Positions 25,043 to 37,588 of a stretch of DNA of 64,000 nt are shown in pieces. Under the pieces are notes generated by a model. The model saw nothing but the letters and a program-made list of their open reading frames with translations. It ran no database searches and had not been told where the DNA came from. Each line of letters opens with the position of its first letter. The stretch's first letter is position 1. Origin of the DNA: Volvox africanus. Its lineage: Eukaryota > Chlorophyta > Chlorophyceae > Chlamydomonadales > Volvocaceae. Where the stretch lies: positions 4,093,501-4,157,500 of the forward strand of contig BSDZ01000080.1 in the NCBI GenBank assembly GCA_030268105.1, in the 5' to 3' direction. Both the position numbers and the translations under genes were made by a program.

Positions 25043-28000
25043 TTGCGCGATTAGAGGCCCCCTATGCGCCTGAGCCTCTAAAACAATGAGAATAAAGAGA
25101 AGGGTATTTTATGCTATAAAAATTCGAAACTTTAAATCGGAGCTCTACGCCCAAATTCGATACTATGACAGTGCTTTCAAGTTAAATATAAATTCACACG
25201 TGTTTGTTAATGACCACGTCACCCCGTGCGCCAACCTCGGCAACGAACAATCCAACTTGCCAATATCAAGGAGAAGACAATCTTAATATTGTAAGTTACG
25301 GGTCTCTGCATATGATGGTGGAGTACATTGGGCAACTTAATAGTTCAAACCTTCAATCGGTTTAATGCTCCACGGCATGACAACCAATTGTCGGTTAGAG
25401 GATGCAATGAAACGAACCGCCCCCGCCACCACAACGTGATATGGCTATGAGGCCATGGAGAATTCTCGATTGTAATAATAGGTGTAGATGTCCCCCATGC
25501 CAGGCCTGCTAAGAATTACCGTCGCGCAGGATTAAAAAGGCATGCACGTGACCGCTGATAACATAATGAAAAGGCTTCCGAGTTGATTCAACGCAGGTCC
25601 TGAAATTCCATTTTGATGTCAGATGATTTTCCCGATCAAGTGGTCGTTTCGATTTGCAGCAAAATGGTGTGCACCGCAATTATCGCGCGCCACGCGACAG
25701 CTCCCTACAAATTAGTTCCATAGGACATGAATTTATCTTAAAATGATATCTTATCTAGAGTATCCAAATCTAGTCGGCGGGCACAGGGGCCATCTCTAGT
25801 TTTCAATAGGTAGCAATAGCGCTACACGTGTGCCCAGGGGGACACTCCCGCAGCTCTGGACACACGACCGTGTGTCTTTTCTGGTCGATAGCTCAGAGAT
25901 CTAGGCGATCGTAAATCCGCCCTCCTCTGGCCTTCTTATTGTTTGCTTCCCGGTGCTTTTCACTAGACCTGCAATATTTAGTGAGCTTACCAGGGCTTAC
26001 CTGCTTAGAGAGCCGTATCTTGTCTCACTCTTGGCAGTATGTTTCTCATATACTGCCTGACCCGTGAGATAACTAATCCACATTACAACGATACAGACTT
26101 GATACCCCTCAGCATACACCTGCACCTTGGATGAAGCACACGCCCATACCCCAACGGGCGGTCCAGGGAAGAGCCTGCGGTCTTCCCCGCTGCGGTCACT
26201 ACTTGCCGGGATAGTAGCTTTATGTTCGGCTGAGACTGGATAGCGGTTAGCAGGCCATCGATTTATGACTAGTGGTAATCGAAACTGTGCGTCTCGCATC
26301 TGTTGATGTGCCAGGATACCTGTACGGCGGCACGCTGCCACGTTCATGGTCACGCCCGCCATCGCCCAACCATCACCCAGGCTGACCGTGGTTCTTCATA
26401 GCTGTGGCCACCGTCGCTGCTGTTGTTACTGTTACTGGTGCCGCCATCTGTTGGGCGCTGCCGTCATAAGCTGCCGGATTCTACTTTGTAGTGCTGTTAG
26501 AGGCCGTTGTGGCCGCTGTTACATTAACGTAGGCGGTGAAGACTTGAAGCTGATTCTGCAGCTGCCAGACGCGGCCCTGAGCATTTCCGCCTGACTGGGG
26601 CCCGACCGCGGCGCTGGTCGTCCCTGTTGTTGTGTTCAGACACATCGAGACACCTCGTGCATGCAGCCCTTCTTCGGCACCATCGTATAGTGCGTGGAAG
26701 GCGATACGGTTTGTGCGTGCAGCATAATCCAGCACGAATGCCAAGGTGCAGCTTCTGCCTGGCGCACGTATGCACTGGTGCAGGAATTCTCCGTTGATTG
26801 AGACGAACTTACCGTTACACCTCCCGATAATCACAGGCTAAATGTCAAACGTTTCGATAGATCGACGCCTCCGGGGGTTCCTGGGAGAAATCAGTCATTT
26901 TTCCCGGCTGCTCTTGTCCCTCCAAGGACTGGCATTTCGCAGCAAGCTGGCCAAGGGCCTACATTGCTATGCTTTAAACGACTCTAACGAAAAACCTCCT
27001 GCAGACCTCCTTTGCAACACCAGATAGAGCTTCTGCATCAGGCTGCTTCGGCATCAGCTCACCAGCTTTGAACATTCAGTAGAAACATTGGAATTTACGC
27101 AGTTAAGCTTGGCCATAGTCATGAGAAGCAGAGCAATTGTGGTAATATAACTTCCATTAGGTATGCGTAGGTGGCATTGACCAGTATTCCGTACTGCCGT
27201 ACTGCTATGCGGCTACTTCGGTTGCTATTTGCCTTTCTATGGCAAACTAGTCGCTACAGGTACACTGCTAGACTATAAACTGCGACCGCACTCAAGTCCT
27301 TTTTAAGATAGCCACGCTGCAAGCTGGCATATCTGTGCCATAACTGCACGAGTCAACCGGCATGTTTCACTTGAGAGCTGTGTGACAGGTGCGCTTATGA
27401 AGGAGCTCCCCTCATGCAGGCCACGTCCGTGTCCGGTTACCTAGTAGACGTCTTCCTTCAATGGTTCTAACCTAGCGATGGCCTTGGCAGGGAGCGGACA
27501 ACGCATGCCCGTCCGCGAGGTAGCTGATGAAATGCCCACCGGGCCCCAACATTGAAGGAGAGGTGCACGGCAATAGATGCCTGCGCTTCCACTACTCTCA
27601 TATGGAGGAAAAAAAGTGAATACCTCTGGTTTCTGGCAACTGCCGTACCAGCAGGATTGTGCAAGGAAACATACAAGCTTAAGCATATTTTTAGATTTCA
27701 GATGAGTCGTTTATTTTTCGACCCGTGCCCGGCCTGTGTCCTACCGTGGATACAGTCCATATGAGCAAGGCTAAACCTTGCTAATATAGACCGACATATT
27801 AAATTTTGAGCTCCATTGCATGCCTCGGATTACACATATGTAATAGGGGCGCTCAGTTGCAACGGAGAGGCAAGTAAACGAGCGCACCTCCCTGGAGGCA
27901 GTACGACGCCTGTCCATGTGGGTTCAGCGACTAGACGTGGAGGGTCATCCCGTGATCAACTGTAAGCCAAAAGTTAGTTAGTTACATTATCCTGTGTTTG

Positions 28001-28169
28001 GTGACAGAATTCCCTAAACTAAATCTTTCAAGATCAGGTTAAAGTGTGTGCCGGCGCTGGGCTCTGAGGCAGCCAGCAAACTGCGTGTTCCAAGGGGCCC
28101 GACATAACGGGCTTCTTGGGGACGGTCCTTGAGCTCAACGGTTGCGTGTTATCCGGAGGCTCCACAGCT
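25043..28169. other. 3.1-kb intergenic region between divergent genes, with exon-like fragments
   Basis: Upstream DNA of both the phospholipase B-like gene (minus) and the CONSTANS-like gene (plus). Mostly AT-rich with no repeat. It holds a minus-strand frame described separately (26481-26834) and an open plus-strand stretch at about 27843-27955 ending in a GTAAGC donor. I could not assign that stretch to a gene. Confidence 0.4.
26481..26834 (-). CDS. Possible small extracellular-type protein or exon (unrecognised)
   Basis: Frame of 117 codons with coding-like composition and three N-glycosylation sequons near the end (NTT, NVT, NST). It includes CIRAPGRSCTLAF and HALYDGAEEGLHARG. The first part may be intronic: an AG just before TGCATACGTGCG at about 26774 could be the true exon start. 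No signal peptide is visible in the frame as it stands. I do not recognise the family. It could be one exon of a larger minus-strand gene or a chance frame. Confidence 0.3.
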   Translation of the reverse strand: MIIGRCNGKFVSINGEFLHQCIRAPGRSCTLAFVLDYAARTNRIAFHALYDGAEEGLHARGVSMCLNTTTGTTSAAVGPQSGGNAQGRVWQLQNQLQVFTAYVNVTAATTASNSTTK

Positions 28170-31100
28170 ATGGACTCTTCTAACTTTAAGGTGGTCTGTG
28201 ACCATTGTGATGCAAAGCTTGCAAACGTTTTCTGCCATTCCGACGGTAAGCATATGATGGACATAGTGCTTTTGTTATCATACTATATACCATGCGTTAC
28301 AAGAAGCGGTTGCAGCCGCCGATGGCAGTGGTGGTGTCGCTGAGGGATTTGTCCCGTTTGCAGGCGCATTTCTCTGTCCCCAATGCGACTCACAAGTTCA
28401 TAGTGTCAATAAGGTAGGAGACATATTATTTCTTTGCTGCGGCGCGGCTTTGGTGGCTTGTGTTGTGAAAGCTAGCGCGGCCCGCCTGCATGGGACAGGC
28501 CTCTCTTCGTTGTCGAGTTAACAAATATGTTTGCAGTACAGATAATGTTGTTGCATACATTGCACCACATCTCCCTGTACGCTTTTAATAGCTGAGTGAT
28601 TTGACGTCGGTACGCCTTGGCGCCAACTTTGTTCGTTGGCCCGCCTGACTACACGTGCGGAATTTGAGACTGGATGGTTGCAATCTGTTATGTGTGTGGT
28701 TACTGCTGGATCTAAGCATGCTGAATTCGAACGGGCATTTCCCCCTGCTGCTTCTGGCTTGCAGCTGGCTCAACGGCACGTTCGAGTGCCTTGCCAGTCC
28801 TGCCCTGTATGGGCATATCAGGAGGCCAAGTCGCGCGGGAGATTGCTCGACATGCCCCTTGCGGCATGCTTAACAAGAAACCTGCAGTTGGATATATTCG
28901 ACGGGACGATTCCGTGCTGGCCGTCTAACAATGCAAGTAGCGTTGCGATGGGGACACCCCAATCTGATGCATCAAGCCCACAGGCAGCAGCAGCGGCCCC
29001 GCCTGCGAACGCAGGGTCCCCAGGCAGTGAGGTTCATGCAACTGCGCTTCATCAAGCGTCCAATTCATGGCCGCAGAACAGCGCGTTAGCCATGGTGGCC
29101 TCGCTGCCAATGCCCCAACCAGGCCTTGGCTGCGCGGATCAGGTCGAAGCTGTCCGCGCAGCCGCTCAATTCGCAATTTCCCCATTCGCCAATTGTACTA
29201 GGAGCAGCCTGCAGGCAGCCGTGAACGCAGCACAGCATCCCCAGCCTGCACCAGAGCAAGGCAACGTGCAGGGCGCACAGGTGTCAACATCAGCGGCAGC
29301 AACACAACATCTATCCCAGGCGGCGCAGTCGCAGCATTCCCAGCACACCCTGCAACGCGCTGCCAGCCAGGAGGTCATGGACGCAGTTGACAGCATGGAT
29401 GTGTCTCTCCTATTGGATACGTTTGGTGCGCCGCTGAATCAAATGCAAGACAGCAAGCGCAAGGAAGACGTGTCACAGCAAGAGCAACTGCAACAGCAAC
29501 AGACACAAGCGCAGTCATGCTTGACTCAACACCAGCAAACTGTAGCAGGACCACAGTATGCATCAAGTGCACTGTGTTCTACTGTATCGGTGCCCTCCAC
29601 AGGAATTGCCGCGGTTGCGGCCCTGAGCAACCCGGTGGGCATGTCTTTAACCTGGGCGCCTTTGGCCCAACAGGTCCAAATACAGCAGCAACAAGAGCAA
29701 GTGCTCCTGCAGCAACAGCAAATCCTGCAGGAGCAACTGCAGCAGCAGCAACAGCAGCGGCAAGTGCAGATGAATACGGCAGCAATTGCTGCGGCGGCGG
29801 CTGGTTGCCTGGTATCGCCGAGTCCATTCGGGGTCATCACGTCAGAACCGATGGCTGTGCCTACTCAGCGCCAGCAGCCTGCGGCGCGGTCGATGAGCGG
29901 TCTATCCTGTCTGTCTCAGAGCGGCTTGTCGAGCAGCAATACTGATGGTCAGCAACTGGGCTCAGCACGCAGCAGCAACACGCTGCTGCTGCAATCTCTG
30001 GAGCAGCAGCTCACAGGCTCCGCGGCATCGACATGCCCTGTACTCATCTCCCTGGCTGGCGGTGTAGGTTCCTCGGTCGGTACTACGACGGCTGCTGCTG
30101 CAGGCTGGCCAAACATCGAAGTCACGCAGCAGCAAATACAGCAGTTGCAGCAGCAACAGCAGCAGCAGCAGGCTGCGCTGCAGTACCTACAGAAGCAGCA
30201 GCAGGTTGTGGCTGCTCTTGCAGCTGTGCAGCAGCAGCAGCAGCAACAAGCGATGCAGCAGCTTCTGCAGCGCTCCAGGACGGATGACTTGCAACATACC
30301 TCAGCCATCAGCATTGGAAACGGAGGGGCAGCTGCAACGGCGTTAGTGGCCGCTGCGGCGCACCGGGATATAAACCTGCGAGCTGGTCTTGGCGTATCGG
30401 ACCCGGGTATTGGTCGGGGCCGGTCCCTACCCCAGAGCCCCATGTCGCTGCAACCCGCTGCTAGGACAGCCTTTGCCTCGTCACCGTGCAGCCTGCTAGA
30501 CAATTTGCCAGGACTTGGGATTGACTCGTCAAGCATTGCGGCTGCAGTCGCAATGTCAGCTGGGGATGCTCCGAACAACACCCTGGCAGCCGCAGCCTCC
30601 GGGCTTCTGCCCGGCACGGTCAGCGCACCTTCAGCGGCAGGTCCACCCCAGCCGCTCGTGGCTACTCGGTCTGTCGATGCCGCAGCCAGCAGCTTTGGCG
30701 CGTTGCCGGCGGCAGTAGTTGGAAGCGGTGGCTCCACGTCAGTTAGTCCGTCCAACTGCAATACGCTTGCAGGGGCGGTTTCGGAAAGGCATCTACCGCT
30801 TACTGCGCAGCAACTGGCGCAGCAAGTGATTCTCCCTGGCAGTGCGCCGCCAGCCCTGGGCCTCGCGGCGACGGTGAACATGGTCAGTCGGGGGGGCTCT
30901 TGTGACCTGAGTGAAGCACAGTTAATGCGACTGAGTAGCGATGGCTATGATGCGGTCCTTGGCGCTGCTGCTGCGGTCAACATGCTGGGTGGCAGTTTGG
31001 GGATCCTGGGACTAGGACGCTGCGATGCGGATGCTTCGAGCCTACTGACGCGCCTGGAGCGACCCGACGGAACGCACAAGGAGTTGGATCCGGAGCGTGC

Positions 31101-32919
31101 AGCACAGCTTAACCGGTACAAGTGGGTGGTTTCATTTCAGCGCTCCGATTGGCACACGGAAAGGGAAACTAAACAGGGTCGCTGGTGCATCCGCATATGC
31201 TGAATTTGCCGCGTCTCAACTTGAAGACAGCGATATGGGGATTCAATTGACGCCTACAGGGTTTGCTCGACGATATTTGCTATTATGCCCAAACAATCTT
31301 ACCTTTTTGCCAATGCATACCTGCCTGCTTCAGGCTAAAGCGCATGCTGCGGATGCGTGCTCTCGCCGAGGGTGCTAAGAAGGTCCGCTACGAGTGCCGC
31401 AAGCAGTTAGCAGACATTCGCCCCCGCGTCCGCGGCCGTTTTGCTAAGGTGAACAGCAGTGACGCTCTCATGGACATTGGCGGCTCCGGTAGCGGAAGGG
31501 TTGCATGCAGCCTGCCAACATCCTCGTCGGGTAACAACATTGCCACCGGAAGCATCGTCTCGGGTAGTGCCTGTACAGCCCCGCCTGGCATGTCGTACCA
31601 CGGACCAAGTGGCGGAGGCAGTGGATGGGGCCTGCACGGACACACCAGTTCTCAGCCACATATGCAGCGTATCGATGAGGAGGGCGCTAGCGAGGGACAG
31701 TCGCCCTTGGTGATGCAACCCACGGCCTGCCAGTCGCTGCGGCATCAGACGTCCAGCTCGGATCCGGACATCGGTATGGCGGACGCTTCTACAGCTGGCG
31801 AAAGCACCGTTGCGCCAATGGCAGCGGCGGGCGTTGAAGCGTCTGCGGGCCTCAGTATGCTGAGCGGGTTTGGCGCCGCCTTTGGCACAGATGTAAGGAT
31901 GCAGCAGCAGCTCTTGCGGCAGGGTTTGGCGCACCAGCAGGTACTGCTGCGATGCGCAAAGAGCAGCAGTATGCTGGACGATGGCCGCATGTCTGGCTCG
32001 GCACCGGCGGGGCTGCTCGCGTCGTGCGTGAACACCAGCGCCGCCGATGCTGGTCTGGAAACAGCAACCCAGGACTGCGTCATCACGGAGCACGACTTGG
32101 CGGCTCTGGGCTTTGAAGACCTTGCTCAGATGTCGGGCGGCTTCAGCAACGCAGGAAATGTGGGTAGGAATAGGGTTTTCGGGTCCAGCGGTATAAAGTT
32201 TGGAGTCTGTTCTGCCTGCTCATAAGTTCCATGGCTTACTGTTGTGCTTGTATGGAGTGTTCCTGCTGGTTGTTGGTTAGGTATTCGCGGTCAATAGCCA
32301 CCTGGCGCATGCAGTCGTGCCATCTGCATCCGTATTATCACCTGGTTTGCAGCCACCGTGCGGTGTTAGGCATAGTGCGCATGACCGCATTCCTTCCAAG
32401 GTCAAAAAAAAGCACGGACAGCATGCACATGTGTCCTTCTTGTCCTTCCCTCCTTTGTCATAACCACAGAACAATGAGGATATGGATGAGTCCGCCGAGT
32501 CGATGAATGACGGCAATGCCGCCCGACCGGCGCCTGGGCAGGGGCCAGGGTTGGAGGTGCAGCCATCCTCACAGCGGACTAATGTGCAAGCGACCATACC
32601 GCAGGCCATGGCGCAGCTTTCCGATACACCGTCCTTAGCAGCGACAGCTGTACCATCGATGCTGCAGCAACAGCAGATGCTTAGGGCTCAATCGCTTATC
32701 GTGCCAAAACTTACAGCGACCGGCAGTTTATTGCAACCGCAACTTCAGGCTCAGGCGCAGCTGCAAGTACAGCAGCAACAGCAGCAGCGCCTTTCGGTCC
32801 TTGATCGGCCTATCATGTATGGCACGGATCTGTCGCAGTTTTCGGCGGCGCAGCTGAGCCTCCTTGACTCCATCCTGACGGACCAGTACCGCCCCTCGGG
32901 GGCCATGGGTCGTCACTAA
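28170..32919 (+). CDS. CONSTANS-like transcription regulator (B-box zinc finger + poly-Gln + CCT domain)
   Basis: Nuclear regulator of the CONSTANS-like family, which includes Chlamydomonas CO and the clock protein ROC66; which of these is orthologous is not clear. Five exons, 28170-28245, 28364-28413, 28765-31121, 31334-32159 and 32470-32919, give 1252 residues with consistent phases. One B-box is complete: C10, C13, C22, D25, C30, C33, H38 and H47, followed by the RHVRV typical of CO B-box 1. No second full B-box is present. Then ~770 residues rich in Gln, Ala and Ser, with CAG/CAA runs near 29680-29770 and 30125-30255. The CCT domain (about 820-868) spans the exon 3/4 junction and contains KKVRYECRKQLADIRPRVRGRFAKV, split here as two overlapping family blocks. 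More Ser/Gln-rich sequence follows. The start is the first ATG, though the frame is open for a further ~34 codons upstream. Confidence 0.92.
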
Positions 32920-35900
32920 AGGACGCAGAACATTCCAGAAGACGGCGATGGGGACGCAAGGGGTTGAGGGCGGTTGTGGTTGACAGCATTACAACCGCCG
33001 CAGTTTAAATGTTTTACCTAACAAAACATTAGACCAGGTTGTGGGAGCTTTCTTTTCGGTGCCAGCGTTGTCCGGAAGAAGATTCGCGGCGCATGGTGGT
33101 TTGGTCCAGGCGCATTGCACTGGGCCGGGGCTTGGAAGAAGGTGACTGCATTTTCATTTGCTCTTTTCTTCGGTCGGAGGGGTGAATAGGGTTGACACTG
33201 ACAGGTGCCTTTCATGGATCTAGGTGATGAGAGTCCATAATGATGTTGCTGGCAGTCCCGCTCCGTTGCATGTGTCAGTCGCATGCAGACCAGGCCGGGT
33301 CGCAAAGACCTGATGGTGCGGCCTGGAGGAGTTGGACAAGCTAGGCCACGTTATGGGGGCAGGGATGGGTACCTCAGGGGACGGCGGGTACCTGCATAGG
33401 GAAAGAGAGGAAAACACGGGAAATGACGTTCATTTGCCGGGAAAGAACCGCAATCGCAAAGAAGTGGAGCGGAGCGGCCCCTCAAGTTATCAGTGTCCAC
33501 CTATCTCTTGGCATGGACTGCCACAACCGGGAGCTGATATTTTTCACCGTTGAGCGCAGACGCCAGGGACACGTTGTCATCGTCACCGATGGAAACAGGT
33601 CTGGGGCGATGCATATCGTACCCGGGGTTGCACAGGGTCTGCTACACGGGTTATTAAGGAAAACGTAGCGTGTTCCTGCACACTGTCGGGCTGCCGAGCA
33701 GCTTGGCCCTGCGACTGCTGTACACGCCGTATGAGACTCCTTCCTGGCTGGTAGCGTGTTTCTGTGTGTGTGTGTGCGGTGCGATGGCACGTCCTCGGAT
33801 GTCTCCAGGTTGGGCAGGAGTTGAGCGGTGCCTGGGTCTAGAAGCGCAGAAATTGATGCGCAAGCCTTGCTGGACTACCGTGCCTAATGTAGCGGTGGCA
33901 TTGCAATGCAAAGGCCCTTGATAGACTGCCTGATACGCGTGTTAACTTTTCTGACCCCACAGTATTACGTCGTCGCACAGTTTGGAGAGGTGCGGAGAGA
34001 ATCAATATAGCAGGCAGCGGTGGGCGTGCCAGGCCCCCAGTGTGGGTCGGTGGGCTGATGGGGCGCTTGCCGCAGCCTTGGTCTCGACGCTATTTTTGTG
34101 CTCTTCAAAGATATGTTGGGAAAATTTATGCTGCTGCGTGGCTGCGGTCTGTTGACGCAGCTGCTAGGCATTCCTGTAGCTGGGGCTTTTAAGGGAAGCG
34201 AGCTTTCTGCGGTTGCTCATGGCGTGGCAGGCAAGGTAGTTAGAAGTCAATCTTGACGATAACTGCTGTACATGTCGCTCTTGGGAAGGCACTGCTGCGG
34301 ATACTTGCTCCAGATAGTCATCATCTGCAATGGGCCACGCCGGTATTTGGGGCCCTTCCGGTGCAGTGCGGTGTGAGAAAACCATGGATGGGGAGAATAA
34401 TATGTACTGAGCTCGTTTCAGGTTTGCCAGCTCAGCTGCTTCTGAGGAAGGAATATTGCAGCATTGGCGCTGCCTTGGGCGTGACAAGGACACTCCTGCT
34501 TTTGGGAGGTGTATCTGTGCGTATTATCATTTCGGGGAAGGCGGGAGGTGAGGTGCAGCAACGCCGGTTGATTGCGGGCGGGTCTGCTGTGGGCTCTTGG
34601 CGGGTCGGCGGGAAACCTTTGCTCATCCTGACGTTACCGTTTGTTGATCGCTCGGCAGGTAGGCAGGTGGGGACCATGAATCATGGCAAGAAATGATGCT
34701 AAATGTTGGGTGAATATTCTCTCGTCCTGGTTGAGCGTTTGCCTGCCTTATCCTTAGTCAATAATGTTCGTTAAGCCACCGCTGCTGCTCCTATTGCTGC
34801 TGTTGAGGGGTTGCGGAATGCCTGGTAGTTAGGTAGAGCGCTCGGGTAAGTCGAAACTTGGCGTGCATGCGCGCCCAGCGTGGAGATAGGCTTGCGTTAA
34901 GACGCACGTCCAGGAGGCTGCGGCGGGATGATGGGGCGAACCTACCTTGCTTAACTGTCATTACCTGATTATGCACGCGAGCCAAGCTGGGCGCACGCAC
35001 GCCCCATATGTGTTTGCTTTCTTAGGATGTTCCTCCATATCGAGTTGGGCTCACGGTGTCATTGGTATCGGAGACGTGCCGTCTGGCGCACCTGCAGCGC
35101 GGCGGCGGTTTTCTCTGCAACTGTGGCACAGACTTTATATATGCTATGGAAATTATGCCAACAAGCACGTTGATGAACAATTCGTTCCGTGTTTTCCTGC
35201 GGAACGACGGGGGGAATGTGGACAAACGCGATTCCACACACACACACGAAAGGGATGCGTGAGGCAGGCGGTTCGAAGGACTGGCGCAAATGCATCGAGG
35301 GCCTTGATAATGTAACGATACTATGGAGCGGGGTTGGGGGTTGACTCGAAGCCCCGCGGCTACTAGACGGTTCCTAGAAGATTAAACCATATATGTTGCC
35401 CCTTCCGGCACCGGTGATGGATAGGCCCGAGCCCTTAACTAGGCCATGGCCGACGCCTATGCCCCGCCGTCAATCTGGCCGTCCTGCGGGGCTGCCCGGC
35501 TGGAGCCGAGGCCATGAGTGCTCCCCGTCGTGCAGGGGCTCGGGGCACGTCCTGCTCCTACTATGTTCATACCCGCGACTTTGGACAATGATTGCGTTGA
35601 CCGGATGTTTGTTTGTTGTTTTGATGGAGGTTGAAGTGGGCAGTCAACGGGTGCCGTGGAAGCCCGAGCCGGGCCACTGCCCCACTCCTGAGTACCCACG
35701 CGGAGGTGTGGGCGGGGGGGACCTTTCTTCGGGCGGCATTTGGCATTTCACATGACCCCTAGCGATAAGGTTTGTTGTGTTCACGTTGGTTGCTGAACAT
35801 GATGCTGTTGCTGGCTCACTCCTGGTGCAGGGAAGAATTGTGCAGACCCGTTCTCGGGCTTCAATCACGCGGCATACAATACAATAGGCGGAACGTTTGC

Positions 35901-37586
35901 CTTGTCAAAATGTTCATAATTGGTAGTAATAGCAGGTATGTATATGGTCCAAAAGTTTAGTGAAACTCAGTGAAGCTGTGTTCCTTGTGATTTATCGTAC
36001 ATTTCGCCGAGATGTGGTCAGTTCCAATAAACCCAACGCGACGTTGGCAAGTTAAATACCTGATGTGTAATATAATACGGTGCGGTGATGGAGTTACGCA
36101 ACTCCAATATATAGGTACTCATGTCTAACAGATGTGTCAAGCAGATTCCCCGTTGTCACCTTCAGCACGAGGTTACCCAGAGATTAGTCGCAAGGACAGT
36201 GCGCTGTTCAGAGCTACATACCTATACCGCGCTTCATGGATCCCAATCAGTAAATCCTCATCCACTGCCGTATATACAGTTAAACCAGCATACCAAAACG
36301 GGCGCACATAGGAAAAATCCTGATGCCACATCTCCAAGATATGGACTGGACATCACCTTCCAGAACATGAGGTCCAGAACAAGGAGGCTTTTGTGGCCAC
36401 CGCACGACACGGTGCGATGGTACCTGTTCATCCTCCACTTCTATTGTTACGCCCGCCCTTATGTGCTCCCAGGAAAGCAACAGGGGAGACTGGATTCCGG
36501 ATCATTTAGACACCGCTCCACGCACCCAGCCCAACCTGCCCTGCAACAAAACGTTGACTCAAGGGCCGGAGCTTTCTGGGGACCCTAGCCTAACGCATCT
36601 GCGAAGCAGTGGACATGTTTCAAATTTAAGGCTTTGACCAGGCGCCGACACGAAACGGATGCCTCCGGAGCAAATACTATTGTCACACTGTACACGTGTT
36701 GTCATAGTCAACCGAATGACTGATTCAGGACACAGGCCAACCTGAGGGTAGGACGAGGGGCCCGCCGTAGTCTACGTCCTGCACCGTCCTGGTTCTGCCA
36801 GTGAACGATCCGTAAGCAAGGAACCAAATGGCTTGGGCCCGAAGTCGGTGAAAGACGGTGCAGCAGCAGCATTCCTCCTAGTCGCCTCACGGGCCTCTCT
36901 GCATAAGAGAACGCTATTTGCGACCACTAACTGTGAAACGCATTCTGTTCCATATGCATCTAAAAGAAGCGAAACGACCAGGTCTTTCTAAGCTCGCTAC
37001 GCCGTATAAACGCGATAAGGTACAGCAGGGCGCACAGCTACGTGCCGTTCGCTTGCCTGTGCCGAAGGCTGCAGCGGTCAGATTGTTCGAACCCTGGTCA
37101 CATCCATCTTCGATCAGCTATGGTAGGGGTCTGTCCATACGCTCTGACCTCCGTGCAGAGGTGAAGCCGACAGCGCGCATCCCACAGTTCCACTAACAAT
37201 CTACCAGCGCATACCGCCCCAGCCTAACCTAGGCCGGACCATCTCGCCTCATTCTTAAGAAGCGCCGCGACGTACGTATGACTAGTGTCCCATATCAGCA
37301 TCAGTGCACTTTCCTGGTGGACCAGATTACAGCTACCCCTGCTTATGCCCACGCGCATTCTTTCCATTACCATCGTAACGTGATTGGAGCCCTCTTGCCA
37401 CCGAGCATATTGGCAACGCCCCCGTACTTGCAAAAACAGAGAAACATTTGGTATCTAAACCGTTAAGGAGAATGCCCCACCATCAACACTATTGCGCCAA
37501 CCCTGTAGCACCCCTTAGTACACTTCATGGATAAAGATGAGTTCAAATTCCAGTTCCATTCGGCGCGCATCAAATTCCAGTTCCAT
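32920..37586. other. 4.7-kb region without a resolved gene
   Basis: The left part may be a long 3' UTR of the CONSTANS-like gene; a TGTAA occurs only at 35311-35315. The right ~250 bases should be the tafazzin 3' UTR (TTACA at 37327-37331 is a candidate signal on minus). Open frames between are short and unconvincing. No large repeat or mobile element recognised. Confidence 0.4.
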
Positions 37587-37588
37587 TC
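37543..37588. repeat. 27-bp tandem duplication spanning the tafazzin stop codon
   Basis: TCAAATTCCAGTTCCATTC occurs at 37543-37561 and again at 37570-37588. The second copy overlaps the minus-strand TGA at 37587-37589. Confidence 0.9.

Noticed and set aside
29949..30881. 310-codon minus-strand Cys/Ala-rich frame
   Set aside because: It is the antisense shadow of the poly-Gln CAG repeats in the CONSTANS-like exon.
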